DNA of 64,000 nt, from NCBI GenBank assembly GCA_032207245.1, contig CM063503.1:107225756-107289755 (forward strand). Direction: 5' to 3'. Below the pieces are notes generated by a model. It made no database searches. It was not told the DNA's origin and saw nothing but the letters and a program-made list of their open reading frames with translations. A program made the position numbers and the translations under genes. This document shows positions 27,401 to 43,540 of this stretch, one piece after another; the stretch's first letter is position 1, and the number at the start of each line of letters is the position of its first letter. The stretch comes from Pardosa pseudoannulata. Its lineage: Eukaryota > Arthropoda > Arachnida > Araneae > Lycosidae.

Positions 27401-30400
27401 TCTTTTGCATGGTGTTTTAAACATTATGAATAATACTTGACGAAAGTTTGTAAAAAATGTGTGCAATAAAAATACAAAAACATCTATGCACTTATTAAAC
27501 GGCTACTTTTAAGCTTGTTTAAAAATAGTACATTATTTTTCAACAGAAAATAAAGACATTTTTAAAGAATTAAAGAATATATATTGGAGAAGGGAAAATG
27601 ACTCTGAAGTATATGTTGTTCATCCTAATTTGTATGCTGATAATATTAATTCTCAAAAAATACTATGTCTACAAAATGTCTTTATTTCTTGCACAATGAC
27701 AAGAAAATATATAATCGGACTGAGTATAGTCGCAGTTGTTTTGCTGTTTAGTCGCCTAGTTCAACGAATTGTTTTTTTTTAATATGCATAGTCTTATTTA
27801 TAGTCCTTAATTTAATTCCTTTCTCTTGATGTATTTACTTTCCAACGCCCACTCATGAGTTATTTGAAATATTTACTTACACAATTTTAAATTACGTCAT
27901 GAAAATTTCAAGAATCGATGTTTGTGTGCGGCTATATTCTACTCTGGAATCCCACGTCATATTTCATAATTATTTAGAAGAAAATGTAGCTTTTTAAGCA
28001 TATTTTTGCCGTACTTGTTGAATATTTTCTATCTATCAAGTAACCTCAAAATTCATCACAATGCTTTTGTCCAAGAGGGATAAGTATGTACCCGATGTCT
28101 TGATACATTAAAATATTAAACAAACTTGATTCATTAAAGAATTCCAGTCAATTATTGCACCTTAATGGACTTTATTTTATTGTAACATTTTGAGGTATTT
28201 TACCAGGTATAAACCAGGAAATTAAACACGGTCTTTTATTTTCAAGAATGTTATCAAGAATGTTATGTTGTGTGTGTATATATTTCATAGCAATGTTTAT
28301 ATTAAATACATTGAAATTATTAGAAATCATTGAAATCATCTTTGGTATAGATTCAAACAGAATATCATAACTAAATATATTTGAAAAGAAATATTTGGCT
28401 GAAGCTAATTTAGGACTTTAATAAGCAAGTAAGAGAAAGTTGTTTCTGACTTCAGTCTATAATTAATTAGTAATGATTACAAAACGGAAAGAATATTCTA
28501 ACGAAATGGAATAGTGGTCTCTTAAAATTAAATTATACTATTATTGGAAATGTCGTCGCTCAAATATATAGGGTACAAAGTTTATTTTCCAAATTCCGTT
28601 TAGAAAATTTAATCAGATCGGGAAAGTATAATTCAATAAACCAGCTAGATAACTAAATTAATGTTGAAACTGTGCATACCATCTGAAGAAATCACCTTAA
28701 TGTAAAGGCAAAATAAAGAATGAAAGAATAGAGAATTCGAGCTTTGAATGTGAAAACTTAAATTACTACAGAGCTCGAGTGAAAAAGCCATCAGAGGGCT
28801 TTTAGAATAGAATTCTTTAAACTTTAAGTCATATGTTATTTTAGCGAAATACGACATGCAACTCCTCTGAATTTAACGATTTGATTATATTAGATTAATT
28901 TTAGCCGTCACTTTCTGCTCTCTTTTAGAAATTATTTAATTGTCATTTGCAATATATTACATGCTTGCATCTCTTCCTCACAAATTATGTGAATAGTTCC
29001 TGCTTCATTTAACTGAATTAAGTCTCTAGTTTCAATGCTCATATTCCCTACTAGAAAGTGGTTAAAAGAAATTTATTATAAATGAGAGTCCATGTGCCTT
29101 TTCATATGATACACCCTTTTAATGTCCAGAGAAAAATAGAATAAAGCAGATGTTTTCAAATAGCTTAGTAATGCCGACTCTATTCAAGGGTCAAAAATAA
29201 CTGCACATTTACTTCATGTTCTCTTTTATTGACACATTATGTAAATATGAATTGTTTGCAGAAGACCATTCGGAGGCACAGAAGAACTTCTCTTATATAT
29301 TTCGGCTCTGATAGTAGAGAATCTTTTCACCCTCTAGTGAAAGGATTATTTCCCTGAACTCGGTTATTTTCAGCTTGGTATGTTGCAGTTGTAATGGACA
29401 GCCATTTAGCTTGAAAAACGTTTATTGCTATAATGAAAACGTTTGAATACTGTCATCATCTCTACAAAGAGGGGAAAATGACTAAAAATGGGTAACTATG
29501 ACTACCAGAAGAAATTATTCAAGATTTAATTTACGGAATTTATATTTCATTGATATATAAAGTACTTTAAAGAGATACTTAACCTTTACTTATAGTAGAG
29601 GTGTAAACAAGTGTCAACTTCTATCCCATTAACTACACCACAATATATTTAAATATTACGAGATGTACAAATTATATTGATGCTTTATACTGAAAAATTT
29701 CTTAGAATGTATGAAGAATGAAGACATGAGTGAAAAGTAAAGTAATTGGCCTTTTAGGCTAATATTTGAGCATTAAGCAAGATTCAAAGAATAATTTATA
29801 GGCAATTCTTGTTTTCACATCAACCTTCATAATTATGATCTCTACTTCAAGCCTGTATGAAATTGTATTTATTGAAAATAGTTCTGTAAACTTTCAATAA
29901 ATATTCAGTTTTTATAAGTGCGACGTATAATTTTAGACATATTTTTCTTTTATTGGAAAATTCTAGAAAGATAAAGCTTTAACAAATAGTTTTCCGTTTT
30001 CAGGTCATTTAAAATGCAGTTATATATTTTCTTAATTACTTTAAGGAGAGAGGATGAATTTTAATAATGGCCTTAAGTTAACATCCAGAGACAACAGCTG
30101 TATTTTAATTTTGAATTAAACTTCAGGACATTAAGCACTTTCTGTGTGTAACCCATACATGCTGCGGTAATAAAACTTCATTAAAAGAAATATACGAATA
30201 AAATGCTTATTTGTGTCTTTTGTAAATTGGCCGAGTGTTTGAATTTTCAGTCTGTATTTTAGATGTGAATGGTAAAATTACTTCAAAATAGATTCTTGCC
30301 CTGTAATCAAATTATGAATGCAAAACTAAACGTTTAAACATTCTTTATTAGAAAAACATTAAGCTATATAAGACTAATGTATAAACTCAACTCATGTTTG

Positions 30401-30695
30401 AAATTATGTACATAGTCATACACTCAGTAAAATGTTATTTACATAAGTACAGTATGATAATAGGATGCGACAGGAAGAATATTGGTAAAAATGCCACTTC
30501 CTTCTCAATGTACTAAATATCTTACTAAATGAGTTAATTAAACATGTAACATTAGTAATTAGATATAAATTAAAATTATCACAAGATGGTTTAGAATTTT
30601 ATTTTATCTACATAAGTTTAAATGTAGGTTGGGATACATAGTGTAAGATATAAAATATTTTAATCTCTATGTTCATTTAGTGTTCCACATAATGA
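24470..30695. other. long AT-rich non-coding stretch with one strong palindrome
   Basis: No coding sequence recognised. Apart from the hairpin at 26116-26153 there is only an imperfect hairpin near 29312 (AATCTTTTCAC / GTGAAAGGATT). Confidence 0.55.
26116..26153. repeat. perfect 17-bp inverted repeat with 4-nt loop
   Basis: AGACTTTAAATTATTTA at 26116-26132 is followed by TGAA and then the exact reverse complement at 26137-26153. It is AT-rich and could extrude as a hairpin. There is no T-run or gene next to it to suggest a terminator. Confidence 0.9.
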
Positions 30696-30703
30696 GTCCT
30701 AAA
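30696..30703. repeat. left 8-bp target-site duplication of the hAT-type element
   Basis: GTCCTAAA, repeated exactly at 31678-31685 on the other side of the element. Confidence 0.9.
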
Positions 30704-31328
30704 TAGTGTTGCCAACCTTCGAAGTCAAAATTATGGATTCTAGGTCATAAAATTATGGCATTGGCTTATAAACTATCGTACATTTTTGTAATAGTTCAAA
30801 ATAGTGTTAATAGATGGCGTTTGTACGATATATTTTCTAGTTATACATTTCTCCCCTTCCCCAAATATTTACTTTTTTTGGGGGGGGGCAAAAAATGTAA
30901 ATATTTTAGTATGATTCATTAAATGTTTTTCTCTCACCCAGTATTTTACTTTAAATGAAACACCAGACATATATTTTTCTTTTCCGATCTAATCATTTTC
31001 ATACCATATATAAAAATTTTCAATATAGATACTGATTCAGTTCTTAAACAATTTACAGCAAATTTATTTTTTAAAAAAACCATATAATTTAATTTTCATT
31101 TGGAAAAGAAAGTAGAAGGGTGAATGATAATAAAATCAAGAGATTTTTATTTATTTTTATTTATTTATTTTTATGCATTCCACTGAAGCCTTGGACTATT
31201 TATAAATATATTTAGGTTGTAGAATTAATATATTTCTGTACAATAAAAAAGTTTAATTAGTTTTCTTTATTTTATTTGCCCTCAATAAAACTATTCAGAC
31301 ATTTTATGTATTGACAGAACAAAAAAAA

Positions 31329-31332
<4 letters not shown>

Positions 31333-31402
<70 letters not shown>
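31333..31402. repeat. (TA)n microsatellite inside the hAT-type element
   Basis: A pure TA run of about 70 bp. Confidence 0.97.
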
Positions 31403-31405
<3 letters not shown>

Positions 31406-31471
31406 TTTTTAATAATGTTATAATTCATTATTTATTGTGGTTTTTTTTTAAATATGAAATATTCAGTAATA

Positions 31472-31499
31472 AAACCGATTACTATTTAATAATCGGTTT
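31472..31499. repeat. 10-bp inverted repeat inside the hAT-type element
   Basis: AAACCGATTA at 31472-31481 and TAATCGGTTT at 31490-31499, with an 8-nt loop. Confidence 0.85.
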
Positions 31500-31677
31500 A
31501 ATTACTAAAAATACCATATTTTAGTGAAAACTGCAATAGAACAAGTAAAATGCAAAATTTCTTCTAATTATCCATAATTATGTAATCATTAAAGAAATAT
31601 CTCCAGTATAATTGTGAATATTCAGTAATTTTGCATCGAACAATTTTGTGATAATTATCGTATGGTTGGCAACACTG

Positions 31678-31685
31678 GTCCTAAA
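31678..31685. repeat. right 8-bp target-site duplication of the hAT-type element
   Basis: GTCCTAAA, identical to 30696-30703. Confidence 0.9.
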
Positions 31686-31690
31686 TGTCT

Positions 31691-32450
31691 TTAACCCCTC
31701 CTTGGTCGGATTCCAGTCATACATTCGTTATATTCGTCCTTAGGTCCCCTACGTTCGGCGTCGCATATCATGCAGAAAAGAGAAAAATCGTATCATTCAA
31801 AATGAATCCGTGTTTACTGACATACCTTAGTAATATTTTGCTACTGTTTCTGTATTCAAAATGATAAGAATGTTTACAAAGTACTTGTATAAAAGGCATG
31901 ATGTGAAACTTTACATTGGTCTATATATATAGATTTTTTAAACACTTAGGATATCTGCTAGATATTTTACTACAGAAACAGTTCAATTTTTTTTACGATA
32001 TACAAGACTAAGATTTTTTTCTTGATTAATATAGCAAGCAAGTAAGCATTAAATTATTCCAGATTGATTTTTACGTTCCCTTGATGATAAAAATTGTAAA
32101 GCTCTTTTCACAGTAAGTTTATATAATTCTTTTCTGAAAGATTTTATGTATTTTTAATACATCTTTTCATACAGATATTTATCTTAAGTACCTCAAAGTA
32201 ATATACTTGGTAAATATCTGATCTGAAAGCATTTTTTAATTTTAATTTAAAACTTGGATCCATTGTAAGGAAATCTGGAGATGGTACCACATATACAATC
32301 TTTACGAAAGTGAAAAATAGGCTACTTACTAGTACAAATATTTTACTTTCAGTTCAGGATAGAAAATGTGTTAATTTTCATCAAATAAAAAAACCGACTT
32401 TTTTTAAATCCCAAAAATTTGAAAAAAAAAGCATACAGAAAAGGGGTTAA
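31691..32450. mobile_element. possible TTAA-bounded element, about 760 bp
   Basis: The left end TTAACCCCTCCTTGG at 31691 and right end AAGGGGTTAA at 32441-32450 form a short inverted repeat of about 9 bp with TTAA outermost. That fits a piggyBac-like arrangement. The left 80 bp are GC-richer than the surroundings, and the interior is non-coding. Support is only the short termini, so chance pairing of two TTAACCCC strings is possible. It lies 6 bp from the hAT-type element's right duplication. Confidence 0.35.
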
Positions 32451-34491
<2,041 letters not shown>

Positions 34492-34545
34492 TTAACCCTT
34501 TGTTTGGCTAAGTCCGCTACAACGAACAATCAAATAAATAAAATC
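34492..34545 (+). mobile_element. left end of a TTAA-bounded MITE related to the 24258 element
   Basis: TTAACCCTTTGTTTGGCTAA is followed by CCGCTACAACGAACAATC and an AAATAAATAAAATCT tail. This aligns nearly base for base with the left ~50 bp of the element at 24258. I found no matching right terminus within the next few hundred bases, so it is a truncated copy or one whose right half has diverged. Confidence 0.75.
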
Positions 34546-37540
34546 TGGCGGTTTTATGAAAACTTCTATACGGCTGAAATATCTAACCAAAACTTTAAAA
34601 TATATTTCTATTACGGAGATCCAGAGGGATTTTACAGGGATCTTAATGTCTATACAGACATGAGAAAATAACATAAATTAAAAAATATTTGACAAATATT
34701 TGTTTATTTCACAACTTTTTTTCGATTTAAAGTACTTATTTAATATGTTTTACAAATTATGAATTATAAACTCGATTGAAACAAAATTTTTAAAATACCG
34801 AATATACAAAATAATTTAATGTACAAAATAATTTATTAATAAATTAAATTTACTGTTAATTCTTTCAGCTTAATTAAATTGTTATCAATGCAGTTATAAT
34901 ATTCTAAGAGACACATTCAAGACACTTTAATATATTCGTTTTCATATACTTAAGTGAAAAGTTTTTCTTATAATTATGTGGATTACTCTGTCGACCATAG
35001 ATATTATTTTAATCATTCATATTTTATACATGAGAGTTGTCTAACAGATATTCTCAATTATTAGCATCATTAAAACATTTTAAAACATTATGTTGAAATC
35101 TACATTAATTCTTTGATTGAAGAATCTTTTATCACTATTTTTTTCAAAATTCCTTATAGATTGACAATATATGTTTGTTTTTATAGCTTTTTATTTTTGG
35201 TTAGGTCCAGGTTATTTTTTTTATCTTTATTTTCATGTTTTGTGATGAAGCCTTAACCAATGTATCTGCTTACTTATTACATGCTTTATCAGGTTTACAT
35301 GCTTTCAAATGTAGTGACGAAGTTCACAGCGGTTAATGTTTGTTTATCGTACTATCTCGAAGTTTATTGTCGTTGTGTTAATTATGTGTCCGGTAACAAC
35401 GATTCTCTCTACACTATCTTTAGCCGAGTCCACAGGCATCTCGTACATTAAAGTTTTCGTGTGCTCCTCTCCAAAAATAAATATCCGATGAGTTTCGATG
35501 AGCTAGAGAATCAAGCTACAGACACACTACGTCCAATCCATGGGACATTAAAGAAGTCCAATACCACTTTAGCAAAGAGGGCTGAATCTTCATAGTGTAT
35601 ACTAGTGAATCTTCATAGTGTTTTCATTCATACTCATTTGTCTCTAGATCGAAAAAGGAAGATCCTGTAATAAACTGGGAAGAGCTTTTTAAAAGAAGAT
35701 ACAAGATATTAGACAGTCACATAGTCTTTCAAGAAGTGAAGGCCTATCACTTAACCAATAAAGACACTTTATGCTCAGACGTTTCAAGGAAAATCTAAAG
35801 TACATAATGATAAATAGAAAAAAAATCTAGGAATTTCAGTCTTTTAACTATTTTTGTAAAAAATGCTCCAAGTGTGTTGCTTATTAGCTAAATGTTTATA
35901 ATTTTATACATACTTTCCATACATATGGAAACAAAACTGAGTTTTGACTTTTCCATATGTTGATTACAATTTATACACATATACTTCAACTTTGTAAAAT
36001 ATTATTTTCTAGCAATGATTCATCATTTGTAATTTCAGCTTCAAAATAAATGTATGTTTATAAAAATAACAGCTATCTGACATCATAGTACTCAATATAG
36101 TGGGTACTGATCAATGCTAACTTTTCACTAAAATCCCATTTCATCTTGTGACTGTTTTAAGAAAGCTTTGTTCAGTTTTCTTAATTTTCACAATCTGAAA
36201 AATGCATGGCATGGATTTGTCACAGTTGAGATCATTACAGCTTATTACTTCATTGGAAAAATTATGGCTTATTTAAATTTTTTACTACAGCGTATATTTT
36301 CAATTATATAAAATTTGGCTTTGTAATATCGCGTGTTTTAAATTGAAACACAAATTTTCAGTTTTTTCTCTTATTTCTGGGATTCAAGAAACATATCAAT
36401 ATGTTAATATTTTCGCATATTATTCACTACAATAACTCAACTAAATTAGTCATTTACAGTTCAAAAATATAGTAGCATCCACAGTATTTAGTAAACATAT
36501 ATTTAAAAGCACTTTCAATGGTAAAATAATTTAAAACTGTGTTGCGGCATACATTAATTTTGTAGAATTGCAAACTTTAGCTAATCCTTAAAATATTTTG
36601 AGACTTCTAATTATTCCATAATTATTTTTCTGTTACGTGCTTTTATCATAAAAGTTATTTTTAAGCACATTTCTATTTTTTTTATAATGGTTTATAATCT
36701 TAATCTCAAAAATATGAGTTATACGAGTTAGAAATCAAAATACTGAAGCTTTTCACATTGTAAATTATTCGGCAGATAACAATTTGTTTAAAAATAAAAT
36801 TTTTTATTCAATTTACTATCTATAAAATAAAAATTTCTGAAATACGTTTTATATGTCATAAAATTTACCAGAAAAACATTAGTGCTATAACACATAATAT
36901 ATTTTGAGAAATCAATTTCTGATTAAATCAAAACATTATCGGGGTATACGAGATTTTAAAAAGAGAAAAATATGAAAACTATCAAATATTATTAATAAAA
37001 ATATTATATGATTAACAGCTAAATTTACAATGATTTCCTAAAAACAATTTAAGAATTACAAACAATGCATAAGACAACACGTAATTGGTTTAAGGATTTA
37101 TATATCATAGATTTTAAGATTAAATAATATTTTTTTAGTATTTGTAAACACACAATTTTATTAATTTGGAATACGATACTTTACCTGTATTCTATAAAAT
37201 CTATTCTTTAAATGGTTATTTGTTATATGTTTCTCGTAACTCAAACCATCTATTTAGGAATTCACCAAAAGTAGGATAACGAAATTTTACTCGGAAATAG
37301 ATTTTCTCTAATTAGGTAGAATACGAGTCTGGTGTGGGTTGTTTAGAACGAGTGTAAGACCATTTCCGGAATCACTTCATATTCTGTCAAAACTGTAGCT
37401 AGAATTTTTCCTCTATGACGAGACAATGGGGATAATTCTGTGATTTTGTGAAAAATAGTCAAATAAAATTAACATTGTATAAGGCTGTATTATTGAGCCT
37501 GTTACATTAAATAAGTTTTAAATTGAAAATCAATCTCTCT
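34546..37540. other. AT-rich stretch with a coding-like scrap at 35616-35798
   Basis: It is mostly featureless. Between 35380 and 35800 the GC content rises slightly. A plus-strand open frame ends with a stop at 35796-35798 (visible string NWEELFKRRYKILDSH), without a start codon in context. It could be an exon scrap or part of a decayed element. I do not recognise it. A 16-bp direct repeat, GTGAATCTTCATAGTG-like, lies near 35588 and 35607. Confidence 0.4.
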
Positions 37541-37582
37541 CTCTTTATGTATATATATGTATATTATGTATATTATGTATAT

Positions 37583-37651
<69 letters not shown>
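37541..37651. repeat. TATGTATAT minisatellite grading into (TA)n
   Basis: Several 9-bp TATTATGTA units (about 37561-37588) lead into a pure TA run that ends near 37650. Confidence 0.9.
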
Positions 37652-39659
<2,008 letters not shown>

Positions 39660-39860
39660 GGCCAGTTCATGAAACTGAGAGGGAAAACGAATTGTAGTTG
39701 CCTTGCCATATGTTGTATGCCTTGTTGGCCTCCTGCCAGGTGTACAAGTAATTGCATGTCATATCCCTCTTTTCGAGGTGTGTGTTTCATGCTTATTGTT
39801 TGTGACAGAGACTCTTACTCCTATGTTTTATCTTTGTTAAAACTTTTTCTGCATGTTAGG

Positions 39861-39932
39861 TACAATCGGTTAGGTAGTCAATCCAATATCCATGATTTCT
39901 GCAAAAAAAGAATGGTTCGTCCACTATGTTAA
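39861..39932 (-). pseudogene. LINE C-terminal zinc-knuckle remnant
   Basis: VDEPFFFCRNHGYWIDYLTDC corresponds to the usual xCxCGxxGDxxHYxxxC finger after RNase H. The first Cys (now F) and the His (now D) are lost, and two Cys remain. It lies immediately 3' (in the LINE sense) of the SINE insertion point. Confidence 0.75.
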
Positions 39933-39934
39933 AT
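39921..39934. repeat. left target-site duplication of the SINE
   Basis: CCACTATGTTAAAT, repeated exactly at 40110-40123. Confidence 0.95.
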
Positions 39935-40109
39935 AGCAGAACGATGGCTGAATGGTTAGGGTGCTGGTCTTCGGAACCTGTGTTCGTGGGTTCGAATCCC
40001 ACTATGGCATGGATGTTCGTAGCCGTTCGGAATCGGCTTTAAGCTGTAGGTCCCGGTCTCATTAGCCCTCGTGTTGCAAAAAGTAGACTGTAGCACTCCA
40101 AAACCAAAA
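39935..40109 (+). mobile_element. tRNA-Arg(TCG)-like SINE, best-preserved copy, 175 bp
   Basis: The tRNA-like head has an A box (TGGCTGAATGG) and a perfect B box (GGTTCGAATCC) inside a perfect 5-bp T-arm (GTGGG TTCGAAT CCCAC). The loop CTTCGGA closed by GGT/ACC would place anticodon TCG, so tRNA-Arg is the likely ancestor. The acceptor stem is not tRNA-like, so this is not a tRNA gene. The body contains CCGTTCGGAATCGGCTTTAA and GGTCCCGGTCTCATTAGCCC, and the tail ends CCAAAACCAAAA. It inserted into the decayed LINE with perfect 14-bp duplications. The internal promoter could still support RNA polymerase III transcription; mobilisation would need a partner LINE. Confidence 0.93.
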
Positions 40110-40123
40110 CCACTATGTTAAAT
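40110..40123. repeat. right target-site duplication of the SINE
   Basis: CCACTATGTTAAAT, identical to 39921-39934. Confidence 0.95.
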
Positions 40124-40346
40124 CTGTAGAGGTAGGCCGGGTTGTTGATATAGTCCTGGAAAATTTAGGTTATGAAACGTTTGTCGATCAGACGTTTGAA
40201 AGAAACTTCTGAAAAAAGCTAAAGGTTGTAGTCCCTGTGTTACTGTTATTAAAAATTTGCTGTCATTCACCCATTATTAATTCTTTTAGTTTTCATTTCA
40301 GTAAGGATTTAGAAAGAATAACTGTCAGAGAGAATGAATTTAAGCC

Positions 40347-40412
40347 ACTGATGCTTTCACCAATTCTTCGACTCTTCCATTACCTTGTATTCCAACATGT
40401 TTCTCCACACAT
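40347..40412 (-). pseudogene. LINE RNase H remnant
   Basis: The string CVEKHVGIQGNGRVEELVKA corresponds to the family motif WVKAHVGIxGNExADxLAK near the RNase H C-terminus. The aspartate of the ERAD-type element reads as E or V here and the frame stops shortly after. RNase H in this position is typical of I-group LINEs and supports that assignment. Confidence 0.85.
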
Positions 40413-40639
40413 AAGATGAGGACTTTTTTTCTAGATATTCTGATTTCATCTTGTAGTTCTCCTGACAATGGATCTCTCAAGAACGGAGTGTACAAGGCTA
40501 ATATTGATGAAATGCTGTGAGTTAGGAATTTCTCATTTCATTTTTCTTCTATTTTATGCTGTATACTGACTGTAATATTTACTTGGCTACCGCGATATCT
40601 GACAGAGTGTCTTTGCGAATAAGCCATAGGTCTGGGATA

Positions 40640-41085
40640 CGGAGGGGGTTATAGTAGTGTATTTCTGGTTTCTCCCAATTAATTTGTAATTTCTGTGCCT
40701 ATACCTATTAGCTAATTTACTTCATTGAGGATCTGGTGTTTTGCTCTGGTTCGAGATTATTTTGCCGTTTATGTCTAGGAGGAAGTCGTTCGATTATGCC
40801 AGTACTTTCTTATAAGATTGTTATTTTAGACGTAGTACACTGTTAGCTAGAATGTAACATAGGTATTGGTAAGGTCAGATGTCCTGTGGTCTTTTCCATA
40901 TGTGTTTAACTCTTTTGCTATTTCGTTTTCCTTCAGTTTTACTGTTCTCGTTGAAAGAAATGTTGAGAGCTTTGCTTGGAGGTACTGAGAGCATGGTGAA
41001 TTTTGAATTTTACTTATAATCAATTTCTTTCGTTGATTGTTGAAGGCGTATGCTTTATCTATTGATACTAAGAAGGTAACCAGTT
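40640..41085 (-). pseudogene. LINE reverse transcriptase remnant
   Basis: A minus-strand frame begins [12 protein letters not shown], the remnant of motif A (xxIDxxxAFDN), where the second D has become N. It continues [20 protein letters not shown], which matches the segment following motif A in R1-like enzymes. After a frameshift come PQD (decayed PQGS), ILANSVL, and SNDFLLDINGK, a decayed YADDFLLxxxG catalytic box at about 40780-40805. Another shift gives QKLQINWEKPE, the conserved stretch after the YADD box. At least three frame changes and several stops are present. The intact protein would copy its own RNA at a nicked chromosomal target. Confidence 0.85.
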
Positions 41086-41149
41086 TGTTGTAAGAATCTT
41101 TTTTGTATATATCTCCCTCTAAGTGGCACGCACGTAGTTTTCTGCCAAG

Positions 41150-42440
<1,291 letters not shown>

Positions 42441-42854
42441 GACATCCTATCATTCTTTTATCCAATGATTTTTGAATATTCATATCTAAGAGTTCGTATA
42501 AAATGACTGCCTAGAGAGTATTACAGAAAGACTTTTTCTTTTAATTATTGCATACTTTGTATAAAAATATTACTTATTGATTTTTCGTACTTTTAATATG
42601 CATAATTTTGCAGATATGAATTTTGTAAATCATCTAGTGGTGTAACATCTTTTACCTCATTTTGCTTGAATATTTATATCTATAAATCACAATGAAAATG
42701 TCTGTCCACAGTGTATTGCAAGAATGACTTTTTTCTTTGAATTATTCTACAATTTGAAAAAAATTAAAATAGGTTTAAAAATAACATAGTATATAATTTT
42801 ATAACTTCGAAACACATAAGTTTGAAATGATATACAATTGCTGAAATTAGAAAT

Positions 42855-42928
42855 AACAAATAAATATATATTCTAACAAATAAATATATATATACAAATA
42901 AATATACTAACAAATAAATATATATTCT
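42855..42928. repeat. short tandem repeat, unit about 20 bp
   Basis: AACAAATAAATATATATTCT-type units are repeated three to four times with small indels. Confidence 0.85.
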
Positions 42929-43362
42929 TGCATTAAGGTTAACAACTAAGCAACAAAAATTTTAAAATAAGATATTTTGAGAATAGTGAATATTTTACAA
43001 ATCATAAATTTATGAAAATCTTTATTTTTAAAAAATTCAAAGAAAATCAATCTTCTAGAAAATTAAGTATAGGTTGGGATCCCTCTACCACTTCACAATA
43101 TATATGATGTTAGAATGGCAGTTATGAAACCAGTTGTTAAATTTGTTAATTTCAGTTAAGTTGTCTTAAACTAAAAGCGACAAATCTCATTTCAGAAATG
43201 ATTCCAGATGAGTTGGGGAGTGAATGTGTATACCTACATAGCATTACTACACATGTTGAATGTGAATCTAGTCGTAACTATACTAGTCATTTCATGTCTA
43301 ATACTGTTACGAAGTGTAAGTGTTGGCTGAGAAGTCTAGCAGTGTGAATTACTTAGTAACCT

Positions 43363-43540
43363 CACCGAACGATGACCATATGGCGAGAGTACTACTGTTC
43401 TGTACTGATGTTCGTGCGTTTGAATTAAACTGCTGACATGGATGCCTGTAAGTGTTCAGAATTGGGGTACAGTAGTAGAACCTTGTCTCATTAGTAATTA
43501 TCTAGCAAAAAAAAGTAGACAGTATTTATCTAAGCCAAGC
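43363..43540 (+). mobile_element. tRNA-derived SINE, copy 3 (strongly diverged)
   Basis: Landmarks are in the family order: CACCGAACGATG at the start, a decayed B box (GCGTTTGAATTAAAC), ACATGGATGCCTGTA, GTTCAGAATTGGGG for GTTCGGAATCGGCT, CTTGTCTCATTAG, and a GTAGACAGTA tail. Loss of both promoter boxes suggests an old, silent copy. Confidence 0.8.

Larger units (their letters stand above)
30704..31677. mobile_element. complete non-autonomous hAT-type DNA transposon, 974 bp
   Basis: The element starts TAGTGTTGCCAACC and ends GGTTGGCAACACTG, whose reverse complement is CAGTGTTGCCAACC, so 13 of 14 terminal bases match. Perfect 8-bp direct repeats (GTCCTAAA) flank it. An 8-bp duplication and a CAGTG-type terminus are the hallmarks of the hAT superfamily. 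The interior carries a G-homopolymer near 30881-30888, an ATTT-rich run near 31143, a (TA)n array, and a 10-bp palindrome at 31472-31499. No transposase frame exists inside, so it would have depended on an enzyme supplied in trans. The intact duplications suggest insertion that is not very ancient. Confidence 0.9.
39660..41133 (-). mobile_element. decayed LINE, R1/I group, minus strand, interrupted by a SINE
   Basis: On the minus strand the order is reverse transcriptase, RNase H, then C-terminal zinc-knuckle. That is the second ORF of an I-group (R1-like) non-LTR retrotransposon. The N-terminal endonuclease is missing: the left boundary on the minus strand is the large TA array at 41151. Frameshifts and stops are frequent, so the copy is dead. 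A SINE has inserted at 39935-40109. Removing it and one copy of its target duplication restores a continuous frame (AYLYRFN joined to IVDEPFFFC). Clade placement rests on motif style and is tentative; the LINE identity is firm. Confidence 0.85.

Noticed and set aside
39935..40109. A functional tRNA-Arg gene
   Set aside because: The T-arm and anticodon loop look tRNA-like, but the acceptor stem does not pair and the sequence continues into a SINE body with target duplications.
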